Assembly (NCBI GenBank): GCA_028287545.1
Contig: JAQBPL010000106.1
Location: 1-13,800 of the forward strand
DNA: 13,800 bases
Source: Vulcanimicrobiota bacterium
GTDB taxonomy: Bacteria; Eremiobacterota; Eremiobacteria; Baltobacterales; Baltobacteraceae
Reading direction: 5' to 3'
The position numbers were made by a program, and so were the translations under genes. Below, piece by piece: positions 7,448-13,800 of the stretch (position 1 is its first letter; every line of letters begins with the position of its first letter). The notes under the pieces are model-generated. The model was not told the DNA's origin. It did not search any database and worked only from the letters and a program-made list of their open reading frames with translations.

Positions 7448-7858
7448 ATGGACGTTCAAGCCATCGATTCGGCAGGCGCTGCCGCAACCGCTCAAGCAGC
7501 CGCAACGGCGAACTCAGGCGCGAACTCGGGCGCGACGGGGACCGCAGCGGCCGCCGCCGCAAGCGGGATGTTTTCGACCCAGCCGGTCGGAAAGCAGCTG
7601 GCCGCCTTCCCGACGCCTCCGGTGCCGGGAGTGAAGCATCAGGGCGATGAGACGCTGCATAATGCGCTCTCGCAGCTCGTCGGCGGTGCGCACGTTTCGG
7701 TCCAGTTCCGCGTCGTCGAGGGCACGCACGACATCGTCACGGTGTTCAAGAACGCCGACACCGGCGAAGTGATCACGCAGTTCCCCCCCGAGGCGCTGGT
7801 GCTGATCGCGCAGTTCTTCAACAAGCTCGCCGGCGCGGTCGTGGACCGGACGGCCTGA
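7448..7858 (+). CDS. flaG: FlaG family flagellar protein
   Basis: A 136-residue protein. The N-terminal half (about 1-60) is low-complexity, Ala/Gly/Ser/Thr-rich and probably disordered. The C-terminal part (about 66-134) fits the FlaG family: HVSVQFRVVEGTHDIVTVFK, then NADTGEVITQFPPEAL (102-117, the conserved TGEVIxQxPPE core) and a final amphipathic helix ending in VVDRTA. FlaG is usually encoded next to fliD and affects filament length or architecture; its molecular role is not well settled. The gene starts at ATG with an AGGAGG site and ends one base before fliD. Length is normal for the family. Confidence 0.93.
   Translation: MDVQAIDSAGAAATAQAAATANSGANSGATGTAAAAAASGMFSTQPVGKQLAAFPTPPVPGVKHQGDETLHNALSQLVGGAHVSVQFRVVEGTHDIVTVFKNADTGEVITQFPPEALVLIAQFFNKLAGAVVDRTA
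7508..7531 (+). repeat. Two 12-bp tandem repeats inside flaG
   Basis: GCGAACTCAGGC is followed directly by GCGAACTCGGGC, differing at one base. The repeat encodes the duplicated tetrapeptide ANSG in the disordered N-terminal part of FlaG. It is probably slippage in a low-complexity stretch. Confidence 0.7.
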
Positions 7859-7859
7859 C

Positions 7860-9890
7860 ATGAGCGGCATCGGAGCAACCTCCACATCGTCGACGGCGTC
7901 GACCGCGCCGGGCACCAACGTCCCGCCGATCTCTTTTCCCGGCATCGCGTCGGGGATCGACTACAACTCGATCATTCAAAAATACACCGACTTGACGCTG
8001 CAGCAAGAGACGCCGCTCAAGACGAACGTCACGAACCTCACCAATCAGAACGCCGAACTGCTGAAGATCCAGGATCTGCTCAGCCAGTTCCAAGCCACGT
8101 TCACGACGATCAGCGACCCGGCAAACTTCAGCGCGACCGCGCCGTCGTCGACCAACTCGACGGCGATCGCCGCAACCGCCGTTGCCGGCGGAAGCGCGAC
8201 CCCCGGCACGTACACGATCACCAAGACCCTGCTCGCGACCGCGACCCAGTACGCGAACGACCCCGCGGCGAACGGGACGTTCAATTCCGGCGTCGTGCTC
8301 GCCAACGCGGGCGCGTCCATCACGCCGAGCAACGGAACGACCGGACCGAACGGCAAGGGTCAGCTCACGATCAACGGCGTGGCGATGACGTACGACGTCA
8401 ACAGCACCACGCTCACGTCGCTGATCGCGGCGAACAGCTCGGCACTCGCGGCGGTCGGCGTCACGCTGACCGACAACGGCAACGGCACCGTCACCGTCAG
8501 CTCGACCCAGCCGCTGACGCTCGGCTCCGCTTCGGACAGCGGCAACCTGCTGCAGGTCCTCAAGCTCGACACCGCGCCGGTTTCCTTCTCCGGCGGCACC
8601 TACACGGCGACCAGCGCCTCGAAGATCGGCGGCATCAACCTCGGCGCGACGTTCAACACGTCGAACAACGCCGGGTTCGCGACCGCGGTTACGAGCGGCA
8701 CGTTCACGATCAACGGCGTGCACTTCTCCGTGGATGCCACGGGCAACAACCTCAACAACATGATCAGCCAGATCAACGCGTCGTCCGCGGGCGTCGTGGC
8801 GTCGTACGATCAGGCCAACGATCGCGTGCTGATCACCGCGAAGGCGAGCGGACCGCAGGGCGTCTCGTTCGGCGCGGCCGGCGACACGTCGAACTTCCTG
8901 CAGGCGGTCGGCTTTCTGTCGAACGCTGGAACGCCGAACGTCTTCAGCGCCGGGGCGTCCACGCAGGTCGGAAAGTCAGCCGAAGTCGACTACACCGACA
9001 GCGCCGGAACGTCTCACGTCGCATACGCGAACTCGAACACCGTCACGAACGTCATTCCGGGCGTTTCGCTGGCGCTGCAGCAGGCGATCGGCGGCACGAC
9101 CGGCGTCGCGCCGGTCACGATCACGGTGGCGCAGGACACGACCGCGCTGACCACGGCGATCAACGATTTCGTCACCGCCTACAACGCGGTGATCGACGAG
9201 ATCAACAACGCGACCGTCGCGCCGGTCGTCGGTTCGTCGACCAGCTCGACCACCGGTACGAGCAGCGCCACGCAGCTCACGACCGGCGGCGTCCTGTTCA
9301 ACAACCAGGACATCCTCTCGCTCAAAGACCGGCTGGTGAGCTTCGTTTCCGGCTTCGGAGCGACGGGCTCCACGTCGTACAATTCGTGGGCGTCGGTCGG
9401 CTTGATGCTCGACAACTCGTTCACGGTCAACAACGCGACGTCGAGCAACACCTCGAACACGTCGTCGCAGAACAACGTGACGACGCAAAGTTTCGCCGGC
9501 ACGAGCGGCAAGCTCGTCGCGCTCGATACGACCAAGTTCGCGGCTGCGCTCGCAGCCGACGGGAACGCCGTCGCGAAACTCTTCACCGGCACGACCAGCA
9601 TCGTCGGACAGCTCGGCGCGTACCTCACCTCGGCGACGGGTTTGCCGACCCAGCTCACCGGCGGTCTGGCCGGCAAGATCCCGGTGCACTCGCTGTTCTC
9701 GACGCTGACCGACGCGACCAACAACCAGATCACCTCGCTGCAGCAGCAGATCCAGCTGGTGACCGATCAGGCCAACCTGCAGGCCAACACGCTGCGCGCG
9801 CAGTTCACCGCCAGCGAGACGCTGATCGCCCAGCTGCAGTCCGTGCAGTCTTCACTCGGCTCGCTGACAGGAACGACGACCACACGCTGA
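7860..9890 (+). CDS. fliD: Flagellar filament cap protein FliD (hook-associated protein 2)
   Basis: FliD forms the oligomeric cap at the filament tip that folds exported flagellin into place. This 676-residue protein has the FliD_N domain at about 22-125, including ISFPGIASGIDYNSIIQKY (24-42), and the FliD_C domain at about 425-668, including TTALTTAINDFVTAYNAVID (427-446) and DTTKFAAALAADGNAVAKLF (556-575). A C-terminal coiled-coil segment runs from about 618 to 668. Between them lie two homologous blocks (167-236 and 279-354), each starting with TINGV and ending in a NLLQVL/NFLQAV-type motif; both resemble the Flagellin_IN repeat. Residues 450-480 and 520-545 are Ser/Thr/Asn-rich and could be loops or glycosylation sites. 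It is longer than the roughly 450-500 residues of many FliD proteins, because of the repeats and these loops. ATG lies one base after the flaG stop; no Shine-Dalgarno is visible, so coupling is likely. Confidence 0.96.
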   Translation: MSGIGATSTSSTASTAPGTNVPPISFPGIASGIDYNSIIQKYTDLTLQQETPLKTNVTNLTNQNAELLKIQDLLSQFQATFTTISDPANFSATAPSSTNSTAIAATAVAGGSATPGTYTITKTLLATATQYANDPAANGTFNSGVVLANAGASITPSNGTTGPNGKGQLTINGVAMTYDVNSTTLTSLIAANSSALAAVGVTLTDNGNGTVTVSSTQPLTLGSASDSGNLLQVLKLDTAPVSFSGGTYTATSASKIGGINLGATFNTSNNAGFATAVTSGTFTINGVHFSVDATGNNLNNMISQINASSAGVVASYDQANDRVLITAKASGPQGVSFGAAGDTSNFLQAVGFLSNAGTPNVFSAGASTQVGKSAEVDYTDSAGTSHVAYANSNTVTNVIPGVSLALQQAIGGTTGVAPVTITVAQDTTALTTAINDFVTAYNAVIDEINNATVAPVVGSSTSSTTGTSSATQLTTGGVLFNNQDILSLKDRLVSFVSGFGATGSTSYNSWASVGLMLDNSFTVNNATSSNTSNTSSQNNVTTQSFAGTSGKLVALDTTKFAAALAADGNAVAKLFTGTTSIVGQLGAYLTSATGLPTQLTGGLAGKIPVHSLFSTLTDATNNQITSLQQQIQLVTDQANLQANTLRAQFTASETLIAQLQSVQSSLGSLTGTTTTR

Positions 9891-9891
9891 T

Positions 9892-10317
9892 ATGACGATC
9901 TCCAACGCCAACCTGCGCTACCTCGAAGCGTCGATCAATTCGGCGAGCCCCGAGGAGCTGATCATCAAGGTGTACGACGCGCTGCTGCTGTTTTCGCGGC
10001 AGGCGCTCGAGGTGATGGAGACGCATCCGTCCGACATCCAGAGCCGCCACGACTTGCTGCGCCGCGCGCAGCGGGCGTGCGCTCTGCTCATGGGTTCGCT
10101 GCGGCTCGAACTGGACAGCGACATCCCCGGTAACCTGTTCCGCATCTACGAGTTCTGGCATCATCAGCTCGTCGTCGCCAACATGCAGGCCGACCCGCAG
10201 AAGGTCCGCGAGCTGCTGCCGATGATCGCGGGGATGCGCGAAACGTGGGTGGAGGCGATCAGGCGCTATCGCACCGAGGTCGTCGCGGCGCCGCAGCTCG
10301 ATGCCCTCGTCGGCTGA
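9892..10317 (+). CDS. fliS: Flagellin export chaperone FliS
   Basis: FliS binds the C-terminal end of flagellin in the cytoplasm, prevents premature polymerisation and delivers it to the export gate. At 141 residues it is of normal length. Family signatures are YLEASINSASPEELIIKVYD (10-29), the RAQRACALLMGSLRLELD helix (58-75) and NLFRIYEFWHHQLVVANMQA (81-100), then a last helix with GMRETWVEAI. The protein is all-helical with no membrane segment. ATG starts one base after the fliD stop, and the 3' end overlaps the next gene by 17 bases. Placing fliS directly after fliD is the classic arrangement. Confidence 0.96.
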   Translation: MTISNANLRYLEASINSASPEELIIKVYDALLLFSRQALEVMETHPSDIQSRHDLLRRAQRACALLMGSLRLELDSDIPGNLFRIYEFWHHQLVVANMQADPQKVRELLPMIAGMRETWVEAIRRYRTEVVAAPQLDALVG

Positions 10318-10681
10318 GACGGCGCGCGAAGCCGTCATTCGCATCCTGCTGGCGCTGGAGCGCTCGTGCCTCGATGCCGAAGCGGCATTGGGCGAGCAAC
10401 GCTGGCCCGACGTCGAAGCGGCGCTCGGGGCGCAAGCCGGGCTGACCGGCGATCTCGCCGCGGTGTTCGAAGCCGCGCCGGAATTCGCGCCCGAACGGGA
10501 CCAAAAGGTCGCGGAGCGCGTGCGCGGGATTCTCTCGTACCGCGAAGATCAGCTGCATCGTCTACAGGCGTACAACGCCGAGATCGGCGCTCGTCTGCAA
10601 TCGATCGGCCGCATGAACAACATGTCACGCTCGATCGGCCGCCGCAACCCCGCCGGCCGCGTGTTCGACGGACAGTACTAG
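10301..10681 (+). CDS. FliT/FlgN-like small flagellar chaperone (probable)
   Basis: A 126-residue, predominantly helical, charged protein with no signal peptide or membrane segment. It begins inside fliS (ATG 10301, 17-base overlap) and ends with TAG. Helices cover about 5-32, 36-58 and 66-103, and a basic tail holds SIGRMNNMSRSIGRR (101-115). Sequence identity to FliT cannot be claimed by eye. The call rests on size, predicted helical hairpin, the tail resembling those of FlgN/FliT-type chaperones, and the position directly after fliS, where fliT normally lies. FliT binds FliD and FlgN binds FlgK/FlgL; FliD is the more likely partner here. It is the last gene of the + strand run, 23 bases from the end of a convergent gene. 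Confidence 0.65.
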   Translation: MPSSAETAREAVIRILLALERSCLDAEAALGEQRWPDVEAALGAQAGLTGDLAAVFEAAPEFAPERDQKVAERVRGILSYREDQLHRLQAYNAEIGARLQSIGRMNNMSRSIGRRNPAGRVFDGQY

Positions 10682-10704
10682 CCAACGAATTTAGGGTGAC
10701 GTCG

Positions 10705-11478
10705 TTACGTAGAGACTGACAGCAGGGTGGCTGGGAACGGTTCTTGGCGTTCGATGGCGCGGGGGACGGTGTCGTCGAAGGGGACGAGTTTTACGGCGCT
10801 GCCGTCTTGGACGATCATGCGCAGGCGGTCGGTGTCGGCGTCCGGCTCCGCGGCCGTGGGTGCGGTCGTGTCGGTACCGCGGTCGTAGTGTCCGGCGCGC
10901 ACGCCGGCGTGCAGCAAGACGCGCCAGCCGGCGCCGCGGAAGCGCTCGCAGAGCAAGTAGTCCTCGTCGCATTGGCGCGCGGTGCGCGTCGCTTCGTCGA
11001 TGTAGACGTGCGCGGCGAAGTACGGCGTCGTGAGCTCGCGCAGCGCGGCGACGCGGATCAGCACGCAGCCGAATCCGATGCCGTCGACGCTCGCGACCGC
11101 GTCGCCGGCGAACGGCGGAATCGCGGCTGAGGTCGTGTCGCTGGAAACCCAACGCGCCACCGCCATCGGCCGGGCCGAGTCGCGGCTGTAATAGAGCGCG
11201 CCGGCGACCGCCGCGCGCGGATCGGCCTCGAGCGCGGCGGTGAGCCGCAATAGCGCGTCCGGCGGGACGACGATGTCGTCGTCGATCATTAGCAGCAGGT
11301 CGCTGCCGCGGGCGATCGCGTCGCGCGCGATCATCTCGCGCTGCGCGGCGACGAAGTTTCCCGACCACACCACGCGCGCGGCGTCGCCGGCGGAGGGCGG
11401 AAGTTCCAACTTCGCGAGCGCGTCGAGGACCGGCCGGGTCGGTTGTCCGCTGGTGGGGATGCCGATGAGAAGGTGCAC
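10705..11478 (-). CDS. Compact GT-A fold (GT2-like) glycosyltransferase
   Basis: A 257-residue protein from GTG at 11478-11476, which shares one base with the TAG stop of the gene before it; GAGG lies about 10 bases upstream. The longer open frame starts inside the upstream gene with an Arg-rich run and is rejected. HLLIGIPTSG (2-11) is the first strand of a GT-A fold, and NFVAAQREMIARDAIARGSD (41-60) is the helix before the metal site. LLMIDDDIVVPPD (62-74) holds the DxD-type triad. DEDYLLCERFRGAGWRVLLH (171-190), with AGH at 195-197, matches the EDxxLCxRxRxxGxxxxxxxxxxxxH end of catalytic GT2 domains. All expected acidic residues are present, so it is probably active. No membrane anchor is seen. 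It is the last gene of the minus operon; donor and acceptor are unknown. It could act on the DUF11-like protein encoded just before it or on a product encoded outside the window. Confidence 0.82.
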   Translation of the reverse strand: MHLLIGIPTSGQPTRPVLDALAKLELPPSAGDAARVVWSGNFVAAQREMIARDAIARGSDLLLMIDDDIVVPPDALLRLTAALEADPRAAVAGALYYSRDSARPMAVARWVSSDTTSAAIPPFAGDAVASVDGIGFGCVLIRVAALRELTTPYFAAHVYIDEATRTARQCDEDYLLCERFRGAGWRVLLHAGVRAGHYDRGTDTTAPTAAEPDADTDRLRMIVQDGSAVKLVPFDDTVPRAIERQEPFPATLLSVST

Positions 11479-12881
11479 TACAGGATGGCCTCGTGGAGGG
11501 CTACGACGAGCGCGCGGCCCGCGGCGTGAAGGACGGGATCCTCGGCGACGAGGGGATCGAAGCGCCGGTCGACGGCGCGCCGCACCGTGACGCGCATGAG
11601 CCACGCGCCGCCCGCCGTGCGGTAGGACGCGAGCGCGTCCCGCACGCCGGCCGCGGCGGACGGTCCGGCGTTATCGAGGGCACGCGGCGTGACGGCGAGC
11701 AGCACTTGCGCCCCGCGCAGGAACGGATCGTTGAGCGTGCGGGCCAGCACCGTGCGCAGCCCGACCAGCTCGCGGGCGTCGAAGCGCGCGACCAGCGCGA
11801 TGCCGGCGGGGGCGGCGCCCGCGGCGGGGTCGTCGCCGTCCGGAACGATCGCGGCGAGCGCTTCGAGGCTGACGACCGGGGGCGTCGGGCGTCCCATGCG
11901 GGCGGCGACGAGCGCGCGCGGCAGCGCCGAGGCGACCGATCGGGCGAATTGGTCGAGCTTCAGCGCCGCTCCGAGCGGCCCGTCGACCGCGGCGATCGAG
12001 CTGAGCAGGACCAGCGCCGCGAGCCCGTGGGGGACGGCGCCGCCGAAGACGCGCTCCAGCGCGCGGACCTCGTCCGCGTCGATGGCGCGCGAGAGCACGG
12101 CGAGCGGCGCGACGGCGGGCGGCGGCGGAACGGCCGGCGGCTCGGGAGCAGCCGGCGGCTCGGGGACGGCCGCGATTGCGAGGACGGGCGGCGCGGCGGG
12201 CGCGTCGAGGACCGTGTCGATGACCCGCGCGGCGGGCGCCGGTTCGGCCGGCATCGCGGCGATCGCCGCATCGTCTTCGCCGGCTTCGAGTTCGTAGAAC
12301 GGCCGTGGCTGCGCGTAGGCGGTGTGACCGGTTTTCCGGCGCAGGCGCAGCGCCGGCGCGGCGACCGTTGGGGTGCCGGCGGCGCTCGCATGGGCCGCGA
12401 CGTCGAGCGGAGCCGTGCCGGGCAGCACGCGCAACGCGATCCGGATTCGCACCGCCTCGCCGGGCGGGACGGCACCGATCGCCAGGCCTTCGCCGAGCAG
12501 TGCTTCCGCGTCGAGCTCGGCCCCGTCGCGCGCGGCCGAGCCGGCGACGAATTCGGCCTCGGGCGGGAGCACGATGCGCAACGTCGCGTTCGGAACGGCG
12601 ACCTCGCCGTCGTCGTGGACCGCGACGACGACGGTGACGACTGCGCCCGGGATCAGGTCGCGCTCGGGCCGCCCCTCGAGCGCGAGGCGCAGCGCGGCGG
12701 GGCGCGGCGGAGCGCCGGAGTCGTCCGCTGCCATCGATTCGGCGCCGAAGTGAACGGCGGTCGACGACGGCGAGGCGGGGTGCGCCGCGAGGCCGAGCTC
12801 TTCACGCCGGCGCCGCTCGAGCAGCCGGGAGTCGGCGTCTCGGCCGAAGAGCCCCTCGACGTCGACCTCGCGTCCGCTCAC
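11478..12881 (-). CDS. DUF11-like beta-domain protein with proline-rich linker; function unknown
   Basis: A 467-residue protein from GTG at 12881-12879, overlapping the ATPase stop by four bases (GTGA); a longer in-frame reading through the ATPase gene gives only Arg-rich noise. The N-terminal 55 residues are charged (GRDADSRLLERRRREELG). Residues about 63-180 look like a DUF11/immunoglobulin-like beta domain: DLIPGAVVTVVVAVHDDGE, VPNATLRIVLPPEAEFVAGS, then GLAIGAVPPGEAVRIRIALR. Residues about 210-262 are Ala/Pro-rich with PEPPA repeats. Residues 263-467 form an alpha/beta or helical domain that I do not recognise (ALERVFGGAVPHGLAALVLL, FDARELVGLRTVLARTLNDP). No signal peptide or membrane helix is visible, although DUF11 domains are mostly known from cell-surface proteins. 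The overlap with the ATPase suggests a joint function, perhaps in surface or secretion machinery. Confidence 0.7.
   Translation of the reverse strand: MSGREVDVEGLFGRDADSRLLERRRREELGLAAHPASPSSTAVHFGAESMAADDSGAPPRPAALRLALEGRPERDLIPGAVVTVVVAVHDDGEVAVPNATLRIVLPPEAEFVAGSAARDGAELDAEALLGEGLAIGAVPPGEAVRIRIALRVLPGTAPLDVAAHASAAGTPTVAAPALRLRRKTGHTAYAQPRPFYELEAGEDDAAIAAMPAEPAPAARVIDTVLDAPAAPPVLAIAAVPEPPAAPEPPAVPPPPAVAPLAVLSRAIDADEVRALERVFGGAVPHGLAALVLLSSIAAVDGPLGAALKLDQFARSVASALPRALVAARMGRPTPPVVSLEALAAIVPDGDDPAAGAAPAGIALVARFDARELVGLRTVLARTLNDPFLRGAQVLLAVTPRALDNAGPSAAAGVRDALASYRTAGGAWLMRVTVRRAVDRRFDPLVAEDPVLHAAGRALVVALHEAIL
12133..12168 (-). repeat. Two 18-bp tandem repeats coding the Pro-rich linker
   Basis: Two adjacent 18-base units share their first 14 bases (GCCGGCGGCTCGGG on the + strand). 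Read on the minus strand they encode repeats of the type PEPPAA, in the linker between the DUF11-like domain and the C-terminal domain. This looks like local duplication extending a flexible linker. Confidence 0.7.
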
Positions 12882-13800
12882 CGGGCGCGAAACGCTGCGA
12901 GCCAGGGAAACCGGCGGCGCGGCGTCACCGCTGCACCGTCGGCGCCCGCGCCGGCCTTCGCGGCGCCGTGGACGCGGGACTGCGGCGCGAGCAGGATTCC
13001 GCGCGCGCGGGCGGCGGCTTCGGCGTCGACGCGCGTCGCTCGCGGTCGCCCGGCGGCGGCGGCGTCGCGCAGGGTCGCGTGCGCCAGCGTCAGCAAACGC
13101 CGCGGCGTTCCGGTCGCGGCCGTGACGATCGTGTCGACCGCGCCGTCGTCGAAGAGGGCGGTGACTTCCGCGGCCGAGCCGGCCCGGGCGATCCGATAGG
13201 CCAGCAGCGCGCGCGCTTCGTTCGCGTCGAGCGCGTCGAGCGTGATCCACGTGTCGACGCGGTCGGCGAGGTTGCGGCGCGACTCGATGCGGCGGCGAAG
13301 TTCGGTTTGCCCGAAGAGGACGACGTTGAGCAGTTTTCGCTGCGGGACGTCGTAGTTGAGCAGCAGCCGGATGACCTCGAAGATCTCGTCGCTGGCGTTC
13401 TGGGCTTCGTCGATCAGCAGGGCCAGGGTCAGGCCGTCGAGGACCGCCGCGTCGTAGAGATAGTTCTTGAGCGCGTTCTTCAGCGCGGCGGGCGAGCGCG
13501 GCGGCAGGGCGAGTCCGAACGAGCGCGCCACGCCGAGCAGAAACTCCGTCTCGTTCGAAAACGACGGATCGAGGATCTTTCCGAGCCGGACGTCGTCGCG
13601 GCCGAGCAGCTCGCGTTCGAGCTGGGCCATCAGGCTGGTCTTCCCGGTGCCGGGGTCGCCGATGACGACCTGCAGTCCGCGCGATTCCAGCACGCCTTCG
13701 ACCATGCGTTCGCGCGCCTGCGCGAGGGCCGGCGTCGTGCGGTAGAAATGCGGATCAGCCGTGTCGAGGAACGGGTCGCGCTCCAGACCGAAATGCCGGA
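12878..13800 (-). CDS. ExeA/GspA-family AAA+ ATPase, 5' end outside window
   Basis: Open from the window edge (first full codon 13798-13796), giving 306 visible residues. The visible start, HFGLERDPFLDTADPHFYRT (2-21), is the conserved N-terminal FGLxxxPFxxxxDPxxFY motif of the ExeA family, so only a few residues are probably missing. The ATG at 13705 would cut this motif off and is not the start. Walker A is GDPGTGKT (47-54), Walker B LALLIDEAQ (125-133), and sensor-1 is in LNVVLFGQTEL (157-167). A RRNLADRVD segment (174-182) and GTPRRL (230-235) complete the AAA fold. ExeA/GspA ATPases act at the inner membrane with GspB/ExeB to place the type II secretin through peptidoglycan; relatives serve pili (MshM) or mobile elements. 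The peptidoglycan-binding extension of some ExeA proteins is absent: the visible C-terminus is a short, Ala/Gly/Arg-rich tail. Its stop overlaps the DUF11-like gene by four bases. Confidence 0.88.
   Translation of the reverse strand, partial: RHFGLERDPFLDTADPHFYRTTPALAQARERMVEGVLESRGLQVVIGDPGTGKTSLMAQLERELLGRDDVRLGKILDPSFSNETEFLLGVARSFGLALPPRSPAALKNALKNYLYDAAVLDGLTLALLIDEAQNASDEIFEVIRLLLNYDVPQRKLLNVVLFGQTELRRRIESRRNLADRVDTWITLDALDANEARALLAYRIARAGSAAEVTALFDDGAVDTIVTAATGTPRRLLTLAHATLRDAAAAGRPRATRVDAEAAARARGILLAPQSRVHGAAKAGAGADGAAVTPRRRFPWLAAFRAR

Noticed and set aside
5232..7634. Long + strand open frame in another phase across the GT-B-like gene and into flaG
   Set aside because: The translation is almost pure Arg/Ala/Gly/Pro and runs across real gene ends; the chosen frames carry recognisable strands, GT motifs and FlaG signatures.
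11479..11604. N-terminal extension of the minus-strand glycosyltransferase
   Set aside because: The 42 extra residues are Arg/Pro/Ala-rich and lie inside the DUF11-like gene in another frame; the GT-A fold begins exactly at GTG 11478.
11493..13199. Plus-strand open frame of 568 codons opposite the DUF11-like and ATPase genes
   Set aside because: Charged, Arg/Gly/Asp-rich and without motifs. The minus strand holds the Walker A and B motifs and correct stop-start overlaps.
12882..13250. N-terminal extension of the DUF11-like protein through the ATPase gene
   Set aside because: The first 123 residues are Arg-dense, matching a shadow of the ATPase frame, and the GTGA overlap gives a natural start.
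1..13800. CRISPR array, tRNA, insertion sequence, attachment site or prophage remnant
   Set aside because: No regularly spaced direct repeats, tRNA-like cloverleaf, transposase or integrase motif, or flanking inverted repeats were seen on reading both strands. The only repeats found are the two short in-gene tandem ones.

Overview
The window is a very GC-rich, densely packed bacterial chromosome segment. It contains the distal end of a flagellar filament locus on the + strand and, facing it, a second operon on the - strand. The high GC, the Ala/Arg-rich proteins and the frequent GCG/TCG codons suit several GC-rich lineages. An uncultured phylum such as Eremiobacterota is possible, but this is only a guess from style: no rRNA or other phylogenetic marker is present. 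There are no tRNAs, insertion sequences, CRISPR arrays or prophage genes, and no gene-free stretch longer than 300 bases.

Plus strand, 1-1179: the 3' part of a flagellin gene, closed by a near-perfect intrinsic terminator with a UUCG tetraloop. Plus strand, 1223-7398: three consecutive large genes with glycosyltransferase (GT) signatures. They are (i) a GT2 domain followed by a TPR array, with an intact catalytic motif set; (ii) a 750-residue protein that reads as several eroded GT-A modules in a row; and (iii) a 648-residue protein with an unrecognised N-terminal half and a GT-B-like C-terminal half. They are joined by a 3-base gap and a 4-base TTGA overlap. Plus strand, 7448-10681: flaG, fliD (filament cap), fliS (flagellin chaperone) and a small helical FliT/FlgN-like chaperone, again coupled with gaps of one base or an overlap. 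The natural reading is that the three GT genes form a flagellin/filament glycosylation module between the flagellin gene and its cap and chaperone genes. That role is inferred from position and domain content.

Minus strand, 13800-10705: an operon converging on the flagellar genes. Its order of transcription is an ExeA/GspA-type AAA+ ATPase (5' end outside the window), a 467-residue protein with a DUF11-like beta domain, a proline-rich linker and an unrecognised C-terminal domain, and a compact 257-residue GT-A glycosyltransferase with all expected acidic motifs. The three reading frames overlap by 4 bases and 1 base, so they are very likely co-translated. Their joint function is unknown.

Strong ribosome-binding sites are seen at the first gene after each gap on the + strand (GTG 1223, ATG 7448), while most internal genes rely on stop-start coupling. 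The hexamer CCGATA, the core of the sigma-28 -10 element, occurs about 30 bases upstream of both of those starts. This suggests flagellar-class regulation of the GT block and of flaG-fliD-fliS-fliT.
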